A model generated the notes under the pieces. The model searched no databases. It saw only the letters and a list, made by a program, of their open reading frames with translations, and was not told the origin of the DNA. A stretch of DNA of 64,000 bases from Melampsora larici-populina 98AG31. Its lineage: Eukaryota; Basidiomycota; Pucciniomycetes; Pucciniales; Melampsoraceae. Shown here one piece after another: positions 47,075-59,023 of this stretch (position 1 is the first letter of the stretch; each line of letters begins with the position of its first letter). A program made the translations under genes and the position numbers. Location of the stretch: NCBI RefSeq assembly GCF_000204055.1, contig NW_006768834.1, forward strand, positions 105,748 to 169,747, in the 5' to 3' direction.

Positions 47075-50019
47075 CACCAGGGGGTAAAAGTCACCGCGCG
47101 GGCACCGAAACCGAGATGGCTCAAAAACGTCTCATTTCCAATTCATTCGAGACGTTTCTGAGACGTTTCTAGAGGGGACGTATACGGACACGTCCCCTTC
47201 TAGTGACCATCACCGAACACTGGACCGGTGCGGAAACGCCTCCTCACGGTTCCTGGGACTTGTGAGTACGTCCCAGGGACGTTTTACAAAAACATCCTCG
47301 AAATCGATTCGTGCCGGTGGTCCACCAGTCCCTGGAGCAAAGCTTCTCGTTCCAGGGTCTGGTGGTCTTGGGGCTATATTGCTCGTTTGAAGGTCATGAT
47401 GTGAAAGTGAGCAGGCCTCGAGGGGCAATGCTCTCTTTTTTTAAGTGGTTGTTTTGGTTGGTTAAATGAAGATACTTGATATTTCAATATCTCCAAGTCT
47501 TCTTCAAGATGTGTTCAAGTTCGAATATAAGAAAAGAAACGAGTGAAGTGTACAAAACAAGAAACACTACCATAACCTGATAGAAGAACAGGTGACGAGT
47601 TTAGTAATCAGAATCCGCCTATGAGGCGTCATATTTTGTATCAGATTGAGTTGAACGGTCATAGTTGTAGCTATCCGTATTTTAGTTGGCCCTTCTGTCC
47701 AAGTATTACAACATATCGAGGCTCTTTTAATTGATGGGACATCCTTCTATGATCCACATGCCAAATTCGGCTGCGTCAAGAATATGAATGTTGCCTTTTT
47801 TTTTAATCTCCTCAAAAGTGTTGTTCCCGGTGAAGATTTTCCCATCGTAGTGCATGATCCATTTGTAAAACCTTTGATTACAATCAGCTCCATTTGAAAG
47901 GTTAAAGTGTGAAGTTACAGAAGGGTCTCTTACAACTTTTGATGATCTGGTTTGAGACTTCGGATCCATGTCAACCGCTCGTCGACTGGATCCCACATCG
48001 AACGTTCAAACTTGTTTTTTGAAAGTCCTTCGCGTGGCTGTGTTGAGTCTTTGGGTTGTAGAAGGTACATGGTTCCTTCAAGACGCTGCATTTAATTCCA
48101 AACACAAAACATATGTATTTAACGAGACCAATCAACATATGTATGTATGGTTCCACTTGGTTTCAAACGACTCACCAAAAGGGCAAGCCGAGATTTGTCT
48201 GCAATCAATGTGTTGGCCCAAATTTCTTGATGGGTTTTCGGGTAATTTCTGGTTTGATTTCAAATCAATTCAAAAAGTAGGTTGTACAAAGTGGGCACTT
48301 TGGCGTCCTTCGGAGGTCCCTTGATGTGCATCAGCACCTGATTGTTTTGAAAGGTCAATCATAAGAGAAGGTACGTGATTTATTTTGAATTTGATATCAC
48401 TAACTGTATTTTGAAACTTGTTCCTTTCCGACTTGCCTATCTCCTTAACAACCTTCCGCACCTGGGTATCCGCGGTAGGATCACTAGCTCGAAAACCTTC
48501 AGGCAGGTTGGTGTCGGGTACCTTGGTTCGTTCGTTAAGGATGATTGTCTGTATGTAGGTTAAATTAGAGACGTTGTGGTTCAGCCAGGGTAGAATCCCT
48601 TGGCTAACTTACTATCATATGATTTTCGAAAGAATCCAGAATTGGTTCGTTGGAGCTGGTAAAGTTGGTGGCATACGACTGTATCGCACTTCCGACTAGG
48701 GCTTCTTTGACTTGCTCCCAAATGTAACTCTAGAGTAAAGACATGTCAGTTAAACTTTTCAGGGAATGTTTGGAAAACATTTGTACTCACTCGCACACTG
48801 GTATTAAAGTGGAACTCAAGTTGTGGGAGGTTGACTCCTGTGGTGATGGGAGTGGTGGGGATGTTAACTGTTTGCTCATCTATTTTTTTCTCCAGTTTGG
48901 CAAATTGAGATTGATAAAAGCACATTGTGGCTATTTCACGAGCCACGTTGTTGGATTGCTACAAACACAACCAGGCGTAAGAGGTCAGTGCATCATCACA
49001 AGTGTGTCACGTGGATTTTGATGATGAGACTAACCTTAAACACAATTTCAACCTCTGCCTTTTCATCCAGAGTGAGGCCAAATTTGTCGCCAAAGGAGTT
49101 GATCCATTCTAACACCACAGAATGATCCACCCCAATATCTTCACGCCCCAACCTAGAATCCACCTCCGGTTGAGTGCTATTGGAGGTGGACTGGATGTCA
49201 TCATCTAGAACCAAACGATAATTAGGCTCATCAGTGGAATCTTCAGGACGAAACATCCCAGATGTTTGTTGGCGGAGGTTAGGCGGTGTCCGGTGATATG
49301 GATCAATATCCAATCCAAAAGCGGCGGAGGCTTGGCGGAGGCGGAGATTGGGAGTTGATGCCAAACGGTCATAGTTTGAAGCAGGACTCGCAAAATTGGA
49401 AGGTCTCATTTTGGTGGTGACGATGAATTTGGATGAAGTTGTGCTGGACCAGAGAGAAAAAACCTGAATGGTCCAGCACGGGGGTGGCCTTGAAAGGTTG
49501 TGAGTGCAAGTGCAGCTGATTTCACACGAAGAAAATTCCAACCACACCAGTGTCAAAAGTGTCATCTTGTTGCACCCTCAAAGCTTCAATCATGTTCAAT
49601 TGAAAAACCTTTGCAAATTTTCGACCTGCAAGCACCTGCACCATCTTTTTGATTTCAAAAACTCGCTTCTCTCACCTTTTCATCTTCATCACATTTTTAA
49701 AATCTTGATAACTATACAAATGTGTTTGTTCTTTCAAGCAAAAGAATTACAAGACATTCAAAATTGTGACTGTTTCCATACGGTCACCGTTACATGATCA
49801 ACCAACGGCGTTCGGTGTCGAAGCCACCGTCTCACCGCCGTGGCAGTCACTGAGCACATCCGGTCCCTCACATCAGGTGCGTTCCTGACACGTGGGGAAA
49901 CGGTTTCTGAAACCGAAATGTGTTTCGGTGACCAGAGACCTCTCTGGTCGGTTCTGGTCACCAAACATCTGAAAACGTCCCAGACTCCGTCCGAGGCCGA
50001 GGACACTTACCCCCTGGTG
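47075..50019. mobile_element. TA-flanked DNA transposon with a gene but no transposase
   Basis: 2,945 bp with perfect 13-bp inverted ends CACCAGGGGGTAA/TTACCCCCTGGTG, flanked by TA (47073-47074, 50020-50021). Subterminal regions are GC-rich and repeat-like on both sides (TCACCGAAC, GACGTTT words). Insertion interrupts the Copia Gag frame without base loss. A multi-exon gene fills most of the interior. Confidence 0.85.
47727..49409 (-). CDS. Multi-exon gene of unknown function inside the TA element
   Basis: ATG at 49409. Exons 49409-49035, 48958-48791, 48729 to about 48620, and from about 48550 join in frame. The product begins with a disordered stretch (RPSNFASPASNYDRL) and then has an acidic segment (VLDDDIQSTS). 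A helical region follows (VVLEWINSFGDKFGLTLDEKAEVEIV, ATMCFYQSQFAKLEKKIDEQT, YIWEQVKEALVGSAIQSYA, RKVVKEIGKSERNKF). A stop at 48270 may end it. A separate open frame with a spliced look (DMDPKSQTRSSK, then FYKWIMHYDGKIF) reaches 47727 and may be another exon group. I recognise no family and see no DDE motif. Confidence 0.5.
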
Positions 50020-51555
50020 TATCAATCCTCGACATTAATATATAAAGCACTCTCACGCTCGCCATTCATATACACTAACATTCTACCACACACTACACCA
50101 CCGGATTTGAACACTCCGTTCAGGATCACGCGACTTATCGAGGCACCAGATTCTCACCCGACCATTACCAATACCAATTTTGAAATTGAGGATACACAAG
50201 AAGTAACACAGGATATTCAAGAAGTAACGCTCGATGACGAAGATATCCGCAATGCTATAGACAATATTGGAACTTCACTGAGCGCATTATCAATTAGAAA
50301 CACACCACCTATCAGAAACCCTTTATCACAACGCCCTTTTACCTTTGATTCCACTTTTACCTTTCAAACCCGCCCATCACCTCGTTTTTCTTTATCAAAT
50401 TATCTTGCTCAACATCCACACATTCGCCCATACTTTGACTCTATACTTAACGTAGTTAACATCATGTCTACACCATCAAACACTACAAACAACGTCCCTG
50501 GACAGACTCAACAACCACCGCCCCACCAACAACCACGCAACGATGACGGAGAAAATGACTGGAAGTCACTCAAGTTCCGGGCCAATCTGGCTCCAAAAGT
50601 TAAGGCTGCCTGTGAATCCCTCAAGGAGGACGGGTCTAATTATGTCGACTGGGAATTTCGCTTATCAAATTATGTCAAGAACATTACTGCCACTCGGAAC
50701 TGGCTTACTGACGCCACCATAGGACGGGCCGACACTGTTGGAGATGTTGTTGTTCAGCAAATGATACAACACACCATACCAACTGAAACTGCTCGAAAGG
50801 TGGAAGACTGCAACAGTGCCTTTGATTCTATGTCCTACATCAAGTCACTCTTCTTTTTCCCTAGTTGTAGTGCTCACACGTCAATGTTCAAATCTATCAT
50901 CAACGTCAAACTAACGGACAACATGGACATCAATGAATACTTCAGAATCATTAGATCAAAATTCAGCGACATTAAACGTGCTGGTTTTGTCTGGAATGAA
51001 GACTCGGTGATGGGAATGATCTTTCAGACCGGTGTTCCTACTGATTATACCAACATCAACATTACGCTCAATGCCCGGCTTTGTACTAATCCAACCTCAG
51101 TTATCTCTGCTAAAGAAGTGGAAGAAGCGATTCGAGCCGAGAAGCATAACAAACCGGATGAGATTGAGATGAATCAATTGAATCTGAGCAATACTAATCA
51201 GCACTCACCAATGAACATCAACGTGCTCTCACGACAGCAACGAATACCAACTCCACGTCTTTTGCCTCAACCCCAGGCCATTCAACGAACTGTGAATCAG
51301 TCTAATTACCGACAACGTGCTAACCCGAACTTCAGACCGCTCGCACCCCAACAGCGTGTTTACACCAACAACAACGTAAATGCTGCGGTTCCAATGACTC
51401 GTACAAACGCTCCACCCAACACTCAAGCCAATTACCAGGCTGGGCCAAAAAGCTACCAATGTTTTGCTTGTGGCAGCGCTGACCATTGGGTCCGGGCCTT
51501 CCCATACTATCGTGGGCCGTCTGGTCGATCGCGAATTCCTGGTGGCAATCTTTGA

Positions 51556-54500
51556 ATGAACTTAGTCGATGCCAACAACAATGAATTCACTGTCGAACCT
51601 GATGATGCCTATCCCTTGGACAATGGACCTACCGGTGAAGATGACAAACCAAATGGCATATGGGCCTCTGAAAGTCATCTAACTGAGGAATGGGATAACC
51701 CGGATGAAGGAGTGAGTGACACTGGTGCCACTCACATGATTACAGGTGACCTTAGCAGGTTGACTGACATTCATGTGCTCCACAGACCGATCCCAATCTC
51801 CGTGGCAACGAAGAACAATAAAGCTTTTGTTACGGCTAAAGGAACCCTGCATATTCGTGCAGACGACGGATCGTCCATTCCTATCAAGAACACCTACTAT
51901 TCACCAGCAGCACAATGCACCCTTATTTTGATTCCAGAAATTGTGGAATCGGGAGGATCTTGGAAAGGGAGCAATGGTGCGATGAGGCTGAGTTTCCCAT
52001 GTGGACGGACGGCTAGTGCTGTGTATAAGAATAGGAAGTGGGTCTTTTATGTAATGAAAGCAAAAGCAGTATGTCCAGTGCCTAGATCACCAGTGCGAGG
52101 TGACAACGCCGCTCCTTGTGAGGCTCCTCCCCCTTCCCAGTGTGACCGTCCTGTTATCCCGTTCCCCTATAACGCCCGCCGTCTTCCCCACGCAATCAAC
52201 AATACTCCATATCACACTTCTACGCCTACTCATTGAAGAGGCATCTCTTCATCCCCTAACTCTTCTGTCTCCGCTCCTTCACACATCACTTCCACTCCAC
52301 TACACACGTATAATGCGACGATTGGTGCACCTCCAACAAAGAATGAGGCACTCATGTGGCACTGTCGGTTCGGACATACCAGTATGAGGAACATTGCTAA
52401 AATGATGAAGCATGAGTCCGCGACAGGCCTTCCGAAAGCCATTCTCAATACTCCATTCTCTTGTCTTGATTGTATGACAAGTAAGAGTCTAAGACAAATC
52501 ACTCTGGGCCCGTCAGGCATCCTTCCAAAGCCACTGGAGTTAATTGTCAGTGATGTCGCAGGACCGTTCGAACCATCTGCAAATGGTGTGATATACATGG
52601 TAGTGTTTCGCGATGCGTCAACAACTTATACTGAAGTTATATGTTTTGCGAAGCGTGATCAGGTACCTAAAGTCTTCTACGACTTTGTTGCAAAAATGGA
52701 GCGTCTCACTGGACTAAAAGTCAAGGCCTTACGAAGTGATGGCGCCGGTGAGTATACCTCTAAGGCTTTTAACGCCTCGTGTGCGACTAAAGGTATCACA
52801 AATCACCAAACTAACAGGTACGAACACCATCAGAATGGCATAGCGGAACAATCCATACGTACGATTTCCGACATAGGACGAACACTACTCCATGGGGCAA
52901 AGTTCGGATACAACATGTGGGCGTATGCCAACACAACTGCAGCTCATATTCACAACCGGATTCCGAACACAAAGACAGGCTTGAAGACCCCTTACGAACT
53001 TCTCTTTGGAAGAAAACCACATCTCGATTACCTACGGACCTTTGGAGAACCTGCCGTTGTACACATACCAGGAGAGATTTGGCGTAAACAAGAACCGAGG
53101 GGGAAGCTCATGTATATGGTGGGCTACCCGTCAGGCAGGAAGGGATGGAGTTTCTGGGAACCTGCTTCTAAGAAACTTGTTACTATTGAATCTTCCCTTG
53201 CCCGTTTTCTCTCCGATGGACCTCCTCTACCTGACAAACCACCACAGCAAACTTCGGATTTGAACGAACCACCAACGGCGCCTGTTTTGCTACGACCTGC
53301 CCTACCAAAACCTGATGGTGCAAACTCGAAAGGTACCCTCATGCATGTACTTAACTCGTTAATGTTGGGTAATTTTGATGCGGAGGAGGCGGTTAAGGAA
53401 CAGGATGACCTGGTTTGTCTAATCGAGAATCAAACTTTCCTAGGAAAGATTGTCCCGAAGTCTTTTTCTGAAGCTATGCGATTGCCTGAAGCTGAGAAGT
53501 GGTTGACTGCGTGTAAGAATGAGTTGCAGATGTTTTCGGACATGGGCGTGTGGGTAGTAAGTGATCCGCCAGAGGGACAGAAACTGACAGATGTGAAGTG
53601 GGTTTTTGACGTGAAAATGGATGGACGAATGAAGGCACGCCTGGTGGCTAAAGGCTATTCTCAGATCCCGGGGACTGACTTTACCGAGACTTTTGCACCT
53701 ACTGCAACGTTTGCTGCTCTACGTATGATGCATGTCGTTGCAGCGTATCGGGGATTGAAAGTGCGTGGGTTTGATATCGTTGCGGCTTATCTTAACAGTC
53801 CCATCGATCATGATGTTTGGGTTAAATCACCACCGGGGTTCAAGCTGGGAAGGGCGATGAAACTACTAAAAGCTCTCTACGGAACAAAACAGGGAGCCCG
53901 TTGCTGGTGGAAGTTCATGGATGAGCATTTGCGAGCCTTGGGGTTGTGCCGAGTCAGTTCAATAGCAGTTTTTATATCCTATGGAAAGGAGGTATGTTGT
54001 GCATGATTTGGCTACACGTGGATGATGGGGGAGTGACTGGTGATGATATCCTCATCCGAGAAGTTGAAAAGAAATTATCATCTCACATCAAGATCAAATG
54101 GGAGGATGAATTGAAAGATATTGTAGGAGTTCATATAGAACGACCATCACGGAACAAGTTCATTATGTCACAACCAGCTCTTGCAAAAAAGATAGTATTT
54201 GACAACCTTGATTTAATCACGTCACCTGCAACAACGACACCGATTCCACCGGATCTAAAACTTGTCACCTCGGATGGACCGCCCCAAGATGCGAATAGGT
54301 ATCTCTCTATTGTAGGCGCCGTGAGCTACTTAGCGGTTGGTACACGACCAGATCTTTCTTTCCCAGTCAATTTTCTTGCCCGGTTCTCGAATACACCTTC
54401 CGATGAACACTGGAAGGCGATCAAACACCTATTACGTCATGTAAGAGACACAGCGAATTACGGACTTCACATCAACCCGAAGGAGCTAGATTTCAGGAAG

Positions 54501-54956
54501 CCTATGGAAACATTTGTTGATGCTAACTGGGGCGGCGAATTTGCATGTTCTACGTATGGCCATGTGACACGACTGTATGGCGTGCCCATTGCTTGGGTGT
54601 CCTGGAGACAAGGATGTGTCGCCACCTCGACCTGCCACGCGGAATTTATGGCAATAGGGGCTGCCTGCAGGGATACGGTGTGGCTACATTCACTGGCAAA
54701 GGACATCATCCCAGGTTTGCCTCTACCGCTGATACTTGGTGATAACAAATCGTCTGTACATGTGTCTACTGATAACGCGGCTAACAAACGAACACGACAC
54801 GCTGATCGGGAATTCTACTACATCAATGAACAACTTTACAAAAAGAAAGTCGAATTAATTTGGATTCCTGGTAAAGACCAACTGGCAGACACCTTCACGA
54901 AAGCACTGGGTCCGTTGAAATTTAAAGAAGCACGGATGCAGCTTGGGGTAAAGTAA
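51556..54956 (+). pseudogene. Copia Pol: protease, integrase, RT, RNase H
   Basis: It continues the Gag frame after TGA 51553. Protease SDTGATHMITGD lies near 51720. A TGA at 52234-52236 lies in the linker before the integrase zinc finger (HCRFGHTSM...CLDCMTSK). The integrase core has D in IVSDVAGPF, D in RSDGAGEYT and E in GIAEQSIRT. RT includes VKWVFDVKMDGRMKARLVAKG, VRGFDIVAAYLNSPI, ALYGTKQGARCWW, then a one-base frameshift near 53945, and the intact catalytic WLHVDDGG. RNase H follows (FVDANWGGE, TSTCHAEFMAIG, ILGDNKSSVHV) and the frame ends at TAA 54956. Two TGA codons and one frameshift are the only visible lesions. Confidence 0.9.
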
Positions 54957-55181
54957 TGGCCTCATATCTCATTTTCTATGCACACAAAAGTGTTAGAAAA
55001 TATCCTCTGAAAATTGTCCTTATCCTTAGTGTGATTATATCGACTTATGTTTTGTGTTTCCTTTTTTTTCTTTTATCTTTTATCGATTTTTTCTTATCTT
55101 TTATCTTCATTGTTTAAAAACACATAACTTGTTTTTCTTTGTTTTTTCCTTATTTTTTCTGGGCGTAGTCTTTGTCTTGTC

Positions 55182-55191
55182 GTGGGGGGGG
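55182..55191 (+). promoter_or_regulatory. Copia polypurine tract
   Basis: GTGGGGGGGG directly before the TGTTATGG start of the 3' LTR. Confidence 0.8.
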
Positions 55192-55587
55192 TGTTATGGT
55201 CTGAGACCATGGGAACGCGGAGCTGTGGGAGGATGGGTTCTGGATGTGTGAGACGAGTGATCAGTCCACGACTACAACAAAGATCAGTCGCTACACAAAC
55301 AGCAACAACAAGAAACATGTAGATACTCTAACCTATAAGTAGTGGCCTTCGCTAGCTAGACAGACCGGTCATCATCCTTTGTGACCGGACTGATCTCAGC
55401 GAGTGAAGAGAGAGATCACTAATCGTGATTCTTGCCATTACAGGTTAGTACACTATCTACTTATCATTTTTTATCTTTTCTCTATTTCTGTTATCTCTTA
55501 TGTGCATATGCAATTATCATCCTTTGTGACCGGACTGATCTCAGCGAGTGAAGAGAGAGATCACTAATCGTGATTCTTGCCATTACA
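55192..55587 (+). repeat. Copia 3' LTR (396 bp), uninterrupted
   Basis: Contains a 72-bp direct repeat (55371-55442 and 55516-55587). The first copy is followed by GGTTA, the same five bases that begin the primer-binding site. It shows both empty target sites of the MITEs found in the 5' LTR. Confidence 0.95.
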
Positions 55588-55592
55588 AGTGC

Positions 55593-56395
55593 GAGACTTA
55601 ACCCTTGAAATTCTACAGCTGTTGTGAGAATCATTGGTAAGTTTTGAGGTTTTGTGTGTCGCCGAGATTTAACCCAGGGTTTAATCTGGAGTCGAAAACG
55701 TATTTTTTCTCGATTTCTCAAGCCTAAACCTTAATTAGGTTCCTTTAACTGTATGTAACATCTCTGACGTTTATGGGTTCTTCGATTCTTCCCTCTTGAT
55801 TCGAGCAATCAATTTCCTTAGTCAACTTTCTTTAGCACCTTTTGTTACTCGCTCTGGTCCCTCCTCAATCTCCCTCACCTCCACCCCTCGACTAAATCCG
55901 CCATTCGAAGATTTACGTAAAATCATCACTTTCAACCAAAGGTTTCAATCACGATAAGGACCATGAAGATATTTCCGTTCGATATAGGCATCGAAAACCG
56001 CTCTGAAGTCATGCAAAATTCAATGTTTTCAATCATGGAAAGAGGGTGCATACGAGATATTCGATTCAAGGTTTCCGAAATCGAAGCTTCAAGGAAGAAA
56101 AAAGAACTGGATATCAATCGTTTCAAAGTTTTCCAAATCAAAGTCAATTCTATTTGGTTAATTCATATATGTAACATCAAGAATGAAAAGATAAGACCAT
56201 ATCATGACAACAAAGAGTATTTTAAAGTATGTCAATTCTTTTTCTTTTGCCAAAGTTTTCAATCAGCTGATTGAAATCTTTGTTCTTTGCACCCCGTTAT
56301 CGTGAACATGATTTGAAAAATGGGGATATGAGGTCATCTGACCTCATATGACCTCACCATCGAAAATGGGGATCGGTTTGATCATCCTGGAAGGG
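55593..56395. other. Intergenic, no gene recognised
   Basis: Flank of the Copia insertion. A 103-codon open frame (55963-56274) has no recognisable feature. Near 56330-56370 the word GACCTCATATGACCTCA forms a small repeat. Confidence 0.45.
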
Positions 56396-56403
56396 TATAA
56401 ATA
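56396..56403 (+). promoter_or_regulatory. TATA box
   Basis: GGGTATAAATAGGGG, a strong TATA-type element about 320 bp before the ATG of the accessory gene on the same strand. Confidence 0.55.
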
Positions 56404-56717
56404 GGGGTACGTTTTCTCCTTTGGTTTCATTGTTCGTTCATCGATCTCAGCCAGTCCGTAACCCTGATATCATTTGCTCAATGATTTTCTTCCCCTTCCT
56501 CTCTCTCAGCGTGACTCTGACCAATCCGTCCTTTATGAATTCCCAGGTTTTGAAGTTATTAATCCACAATCAGCCTTATTTTCACCCGAGCCTCTCTTCC
56601 TCTGTCTTGTTATTAGTTCGTCGCTCTTTTCCTCCGTTTTTAGGCTTTTGTCTCGGTCTAATTATTAGCTTATCTATATCTTATCAGCTCGGCAATAACC
56701 AAAACATAAATTCTAAC

Positions 56718-59023
56718 ATGTCTAACCGCCACACATCCATCGAAATACCCTCCGATATCAAAGGAGTGCCCGCTGTTGAAGGTCACATGAATTCATGTAA
56801 GCCCATTTCTCCAATTACGAAGTCTTTTCTTTTAGAAACTGACGTACCTATCTGCCAGTATTTGAAGAACCTTCTACCCAAACAGGTGACAATGCTCCAG
56901 CTACCTGTGCTCAGCAAAATCCACTTTACCGACTTGGAACGGCTCCGCGGGTTCAATTTGATCGAAGAAACGAGATGACCGTGCAGGTCAAGTTCAAGAT
57001 ACATACCGAGAAGGAGGTCGAGGTCGACCAGGGCAATTCTATCAAGGTAGCTACCCAAGGTCGTAAAGGTGCTGCTTCTTCTACGGTCCGCCACAACCTG
57101 GTCGAGTCGAAGATGTTCAACCAAGGCAACGTCCTCAAGCTGGTCAAATGCTTATTTGGCAAGTCTTTAAACAACTTCAAGGCTATGTGTGGCGATATCT
57201 GTGAAGAGTACGAACCGGGCATGCGCCATATGGTCCTTTCAAGCCTGATTGCTCCTTGCTTGATATGGTTGGGTCAAGTTGGTCGTGAAAAGGTCACCAT
57301 TGTCGATAGTCTCACCTGGCAGACGTTTGTTGATTTGCTTGCCAAAGCAACCAAACACAAGGGTTTGGTGATGATCTTTACTGAAAATGGAAAAGAAAAA
57401 GCTAAAAAGGTGGCCCAGGTAAGTCTTTCAATAATGTTCTCGCATCCTTCTGAACTTTTCTGACTGCTTTCTGATCTTTTCTGACTGATTATGAATTTCA
57501 GACCTGTGCCGCGAAGGAGTTGATTGCTTCAGCCAGCAGTCCCACAGCTGCTGAAGCACAGGTGGGTGTTCTAACCAAGGAGCTGGAGGTACGTACTTTT
57601 CTTCGTCGGCGTCTGTTTTTCTTCCTCCTTTGTCCTTTCCTCAACTTCGGCTAAGTATTTTCCTTTGTGACACAGGACGCGCGTAACCGCATTGCCCTCC
57701 ACGAGTTAACGGCGCAACTTTTCCATGAACAATCGCAAAAGGGCACCTCCGGAGACGGTGCCATCTTGGTTTGCCCATGGGATCCGACTTTCCTATATCG
57801 CTTGACTTGGAACGGGGCATGGGTCTGGGCCAAAGCCGTGGTATGTTTAAATCTGAACTTGTTTTGGTGACAATACTAACGCTGTTTGTATTCTAGCAAT
57901 CCGGCATGGCCACTCGCGAAATTCCGCCCCGAACGTATGAATATCTCGCCATCATGAAGAAAGCCCATGTCTACCACAAGGCTACCTCGGTCAATGACCG
58001 AGTGAAGATGCGAGGGGCTCAATTGCAGCTTGAATTGTCTCCAACTTTTCACCGCGCTGGAGGTTCTCGCGAAGCCTTTTTTGACAATCCGGCCAAACTT
58101 TTATTTCAAACTCCAGCCACCGTGAAGAGATCTGCATCTTTTGCGGGTTTGGGAGTGTCTGACAAGGAGCATAAGGCTAAATGCCTCGCAGGTACGCTTA
58201 GGTCTCACTTGTTTTCATGCATCTCAAACTGATCTTTTTGTTTTTGATTTACGCCCTGAAGATGTCACCAAAAAAATCAAATATGAACCAGGTACACTAT
58301 TTCCCTCTGACATCTCCTCTCATCCCTCGCATTCAATTTTGTGTGTCATCATTGCAGGTTCCCCTTCCAAAAAAAACATGTCGAAAGCCATTACGATTCA
58401 TTTGTCTTCAGATCCCCCTTCGGCTAAGAAGTTTGAGGTCAAACAAGAACCAGGTAATGTCTCTTTTTTGTTTTTGGACCCTATAGTTTGTCTTTTACAT
58501 TTCGTTGACTTATTCCTTTCACCATCGCTCTTCAGCTTCCCCCTTTGCCTTTGGGAAAGGCGTACCCATTGTGATCTCTTCGGATCCACCTTCCAAAGGC
58601 CAATTCAAATCTTCTCAAATTAGTTTCTACGGTCACGACCTTTCTGATGTCGTTGACTCTGATCCTGCTGGTTTGAATGCCATTTACCGCGACCCGCCTG
58701 GAGACTCAGAAAGCCAGGACTGAGCTCATGCAGAAGCTTTAGAACACTTTTTAGACCACTGCAACGTTCCTCACAATGACAACACCACTAGAATGATCCT
58801 CAAGAGCGCCGGGGTCAACTCTTGGACCGACTTGATTCCTAGCGTTCAATTCACCAAAACCTCTTTGACGGCGAGGGGTATGCACCCGGATCTTGCCGCA
58901 CACCTTCTCAGTGAGGCCATGGAACGTGTTAATGTTCTCAAGGGTGAGGACAAACACGTTCCTGATGAAGAATCCCCGGAATTACACTCAGACACTAACC
59001 GACCTCCATCCCCCGAGTTCTGA
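56718..59023 (+). pseudogene. Second transposon accessory protein (SAM-like C-terminus, SUMO-type motifs)
   Basis: ATG at 56718 (MSNRHTSIEIPSD). After an unresolved frame change near 56850, exons end at 57418 and then follow 57502-57588, 57676-57840, 57897-58191, 58262-58291, 58358-58453 and 58536-59023, all frame-keeping. Centre: EMTVQVKFKIHTEKEVEVDQ, AKATKHKGLVMIFTENGKEKA, then ALHELTAQLFHEQS...GAILVCPWDPTFLYRL and WNGAWVWAKAV, matching the blocks of the gene at 42571. Three short exons carry KKIKYEP and FEVKQEP (psi-K-x-E sites) and ITIHLSSDPP and VPIVISSDPP (SIM-like). The C-terminus (MILKSAGVNSWTDLIPSVQF...GMHPDLAAHLL) is SAM-like. A TGA at 58721-58723 interrupts it once. It lies just upstream of, and parallel to, the hAT transposase. 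Confidence 0.7.

Larger units (their letters stand above)
42133..51555 (+). pseudogene. Copia Gag, split by two TA-target transposons
   Basis: ATG at 42133. Coding segments are 42133-42297, 46980-47074 and 50022-51555. Removing each insertion with one TA copy leaves the reading frame continuous, so both insertions hit coding sequence. Downstream features: NYVDWEFRLSNYVKNI, SMFKSIINVKLTDNMDINEY and AKEVEEAIRAEK are typical of UBN2-type Copia Gag. The zinc knuckle reads CFACGSADHWVRAF, where the last ligand is Phe instead of Cys. A TGA at 51553-51555 separates Gag from the protease in the same frame. An N-terminal Q/P-rich stretch precedes the capsid-like part. Confidence 0.88.
40551..55587 (+). 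mobile_element. Ty1/Copia retrotransposon carrying four nested DNA transposons
   Basis: Target duplication AGTGC at 40546-40550 and 55588-55592. LTRs run TGTTATGGTC...CCATTACA. Subtracting the four insertions with their target duplications (689, 350, 4682 and 2947 bp) from 15,037 bp leaves a 6,369-bp element with two 396-bp LTRs. The LTRs differ at about three positions in my reading. Order inside: primer site, Gag, protease, integrase, RT, RNase H, purine tract. Confidence 0.95.

Noticed and set aside
55963..56274. 103-codon plus-strand frame as a gene
   Set aside because: AT-rich, no recognisable motif, no supported start or splice context.
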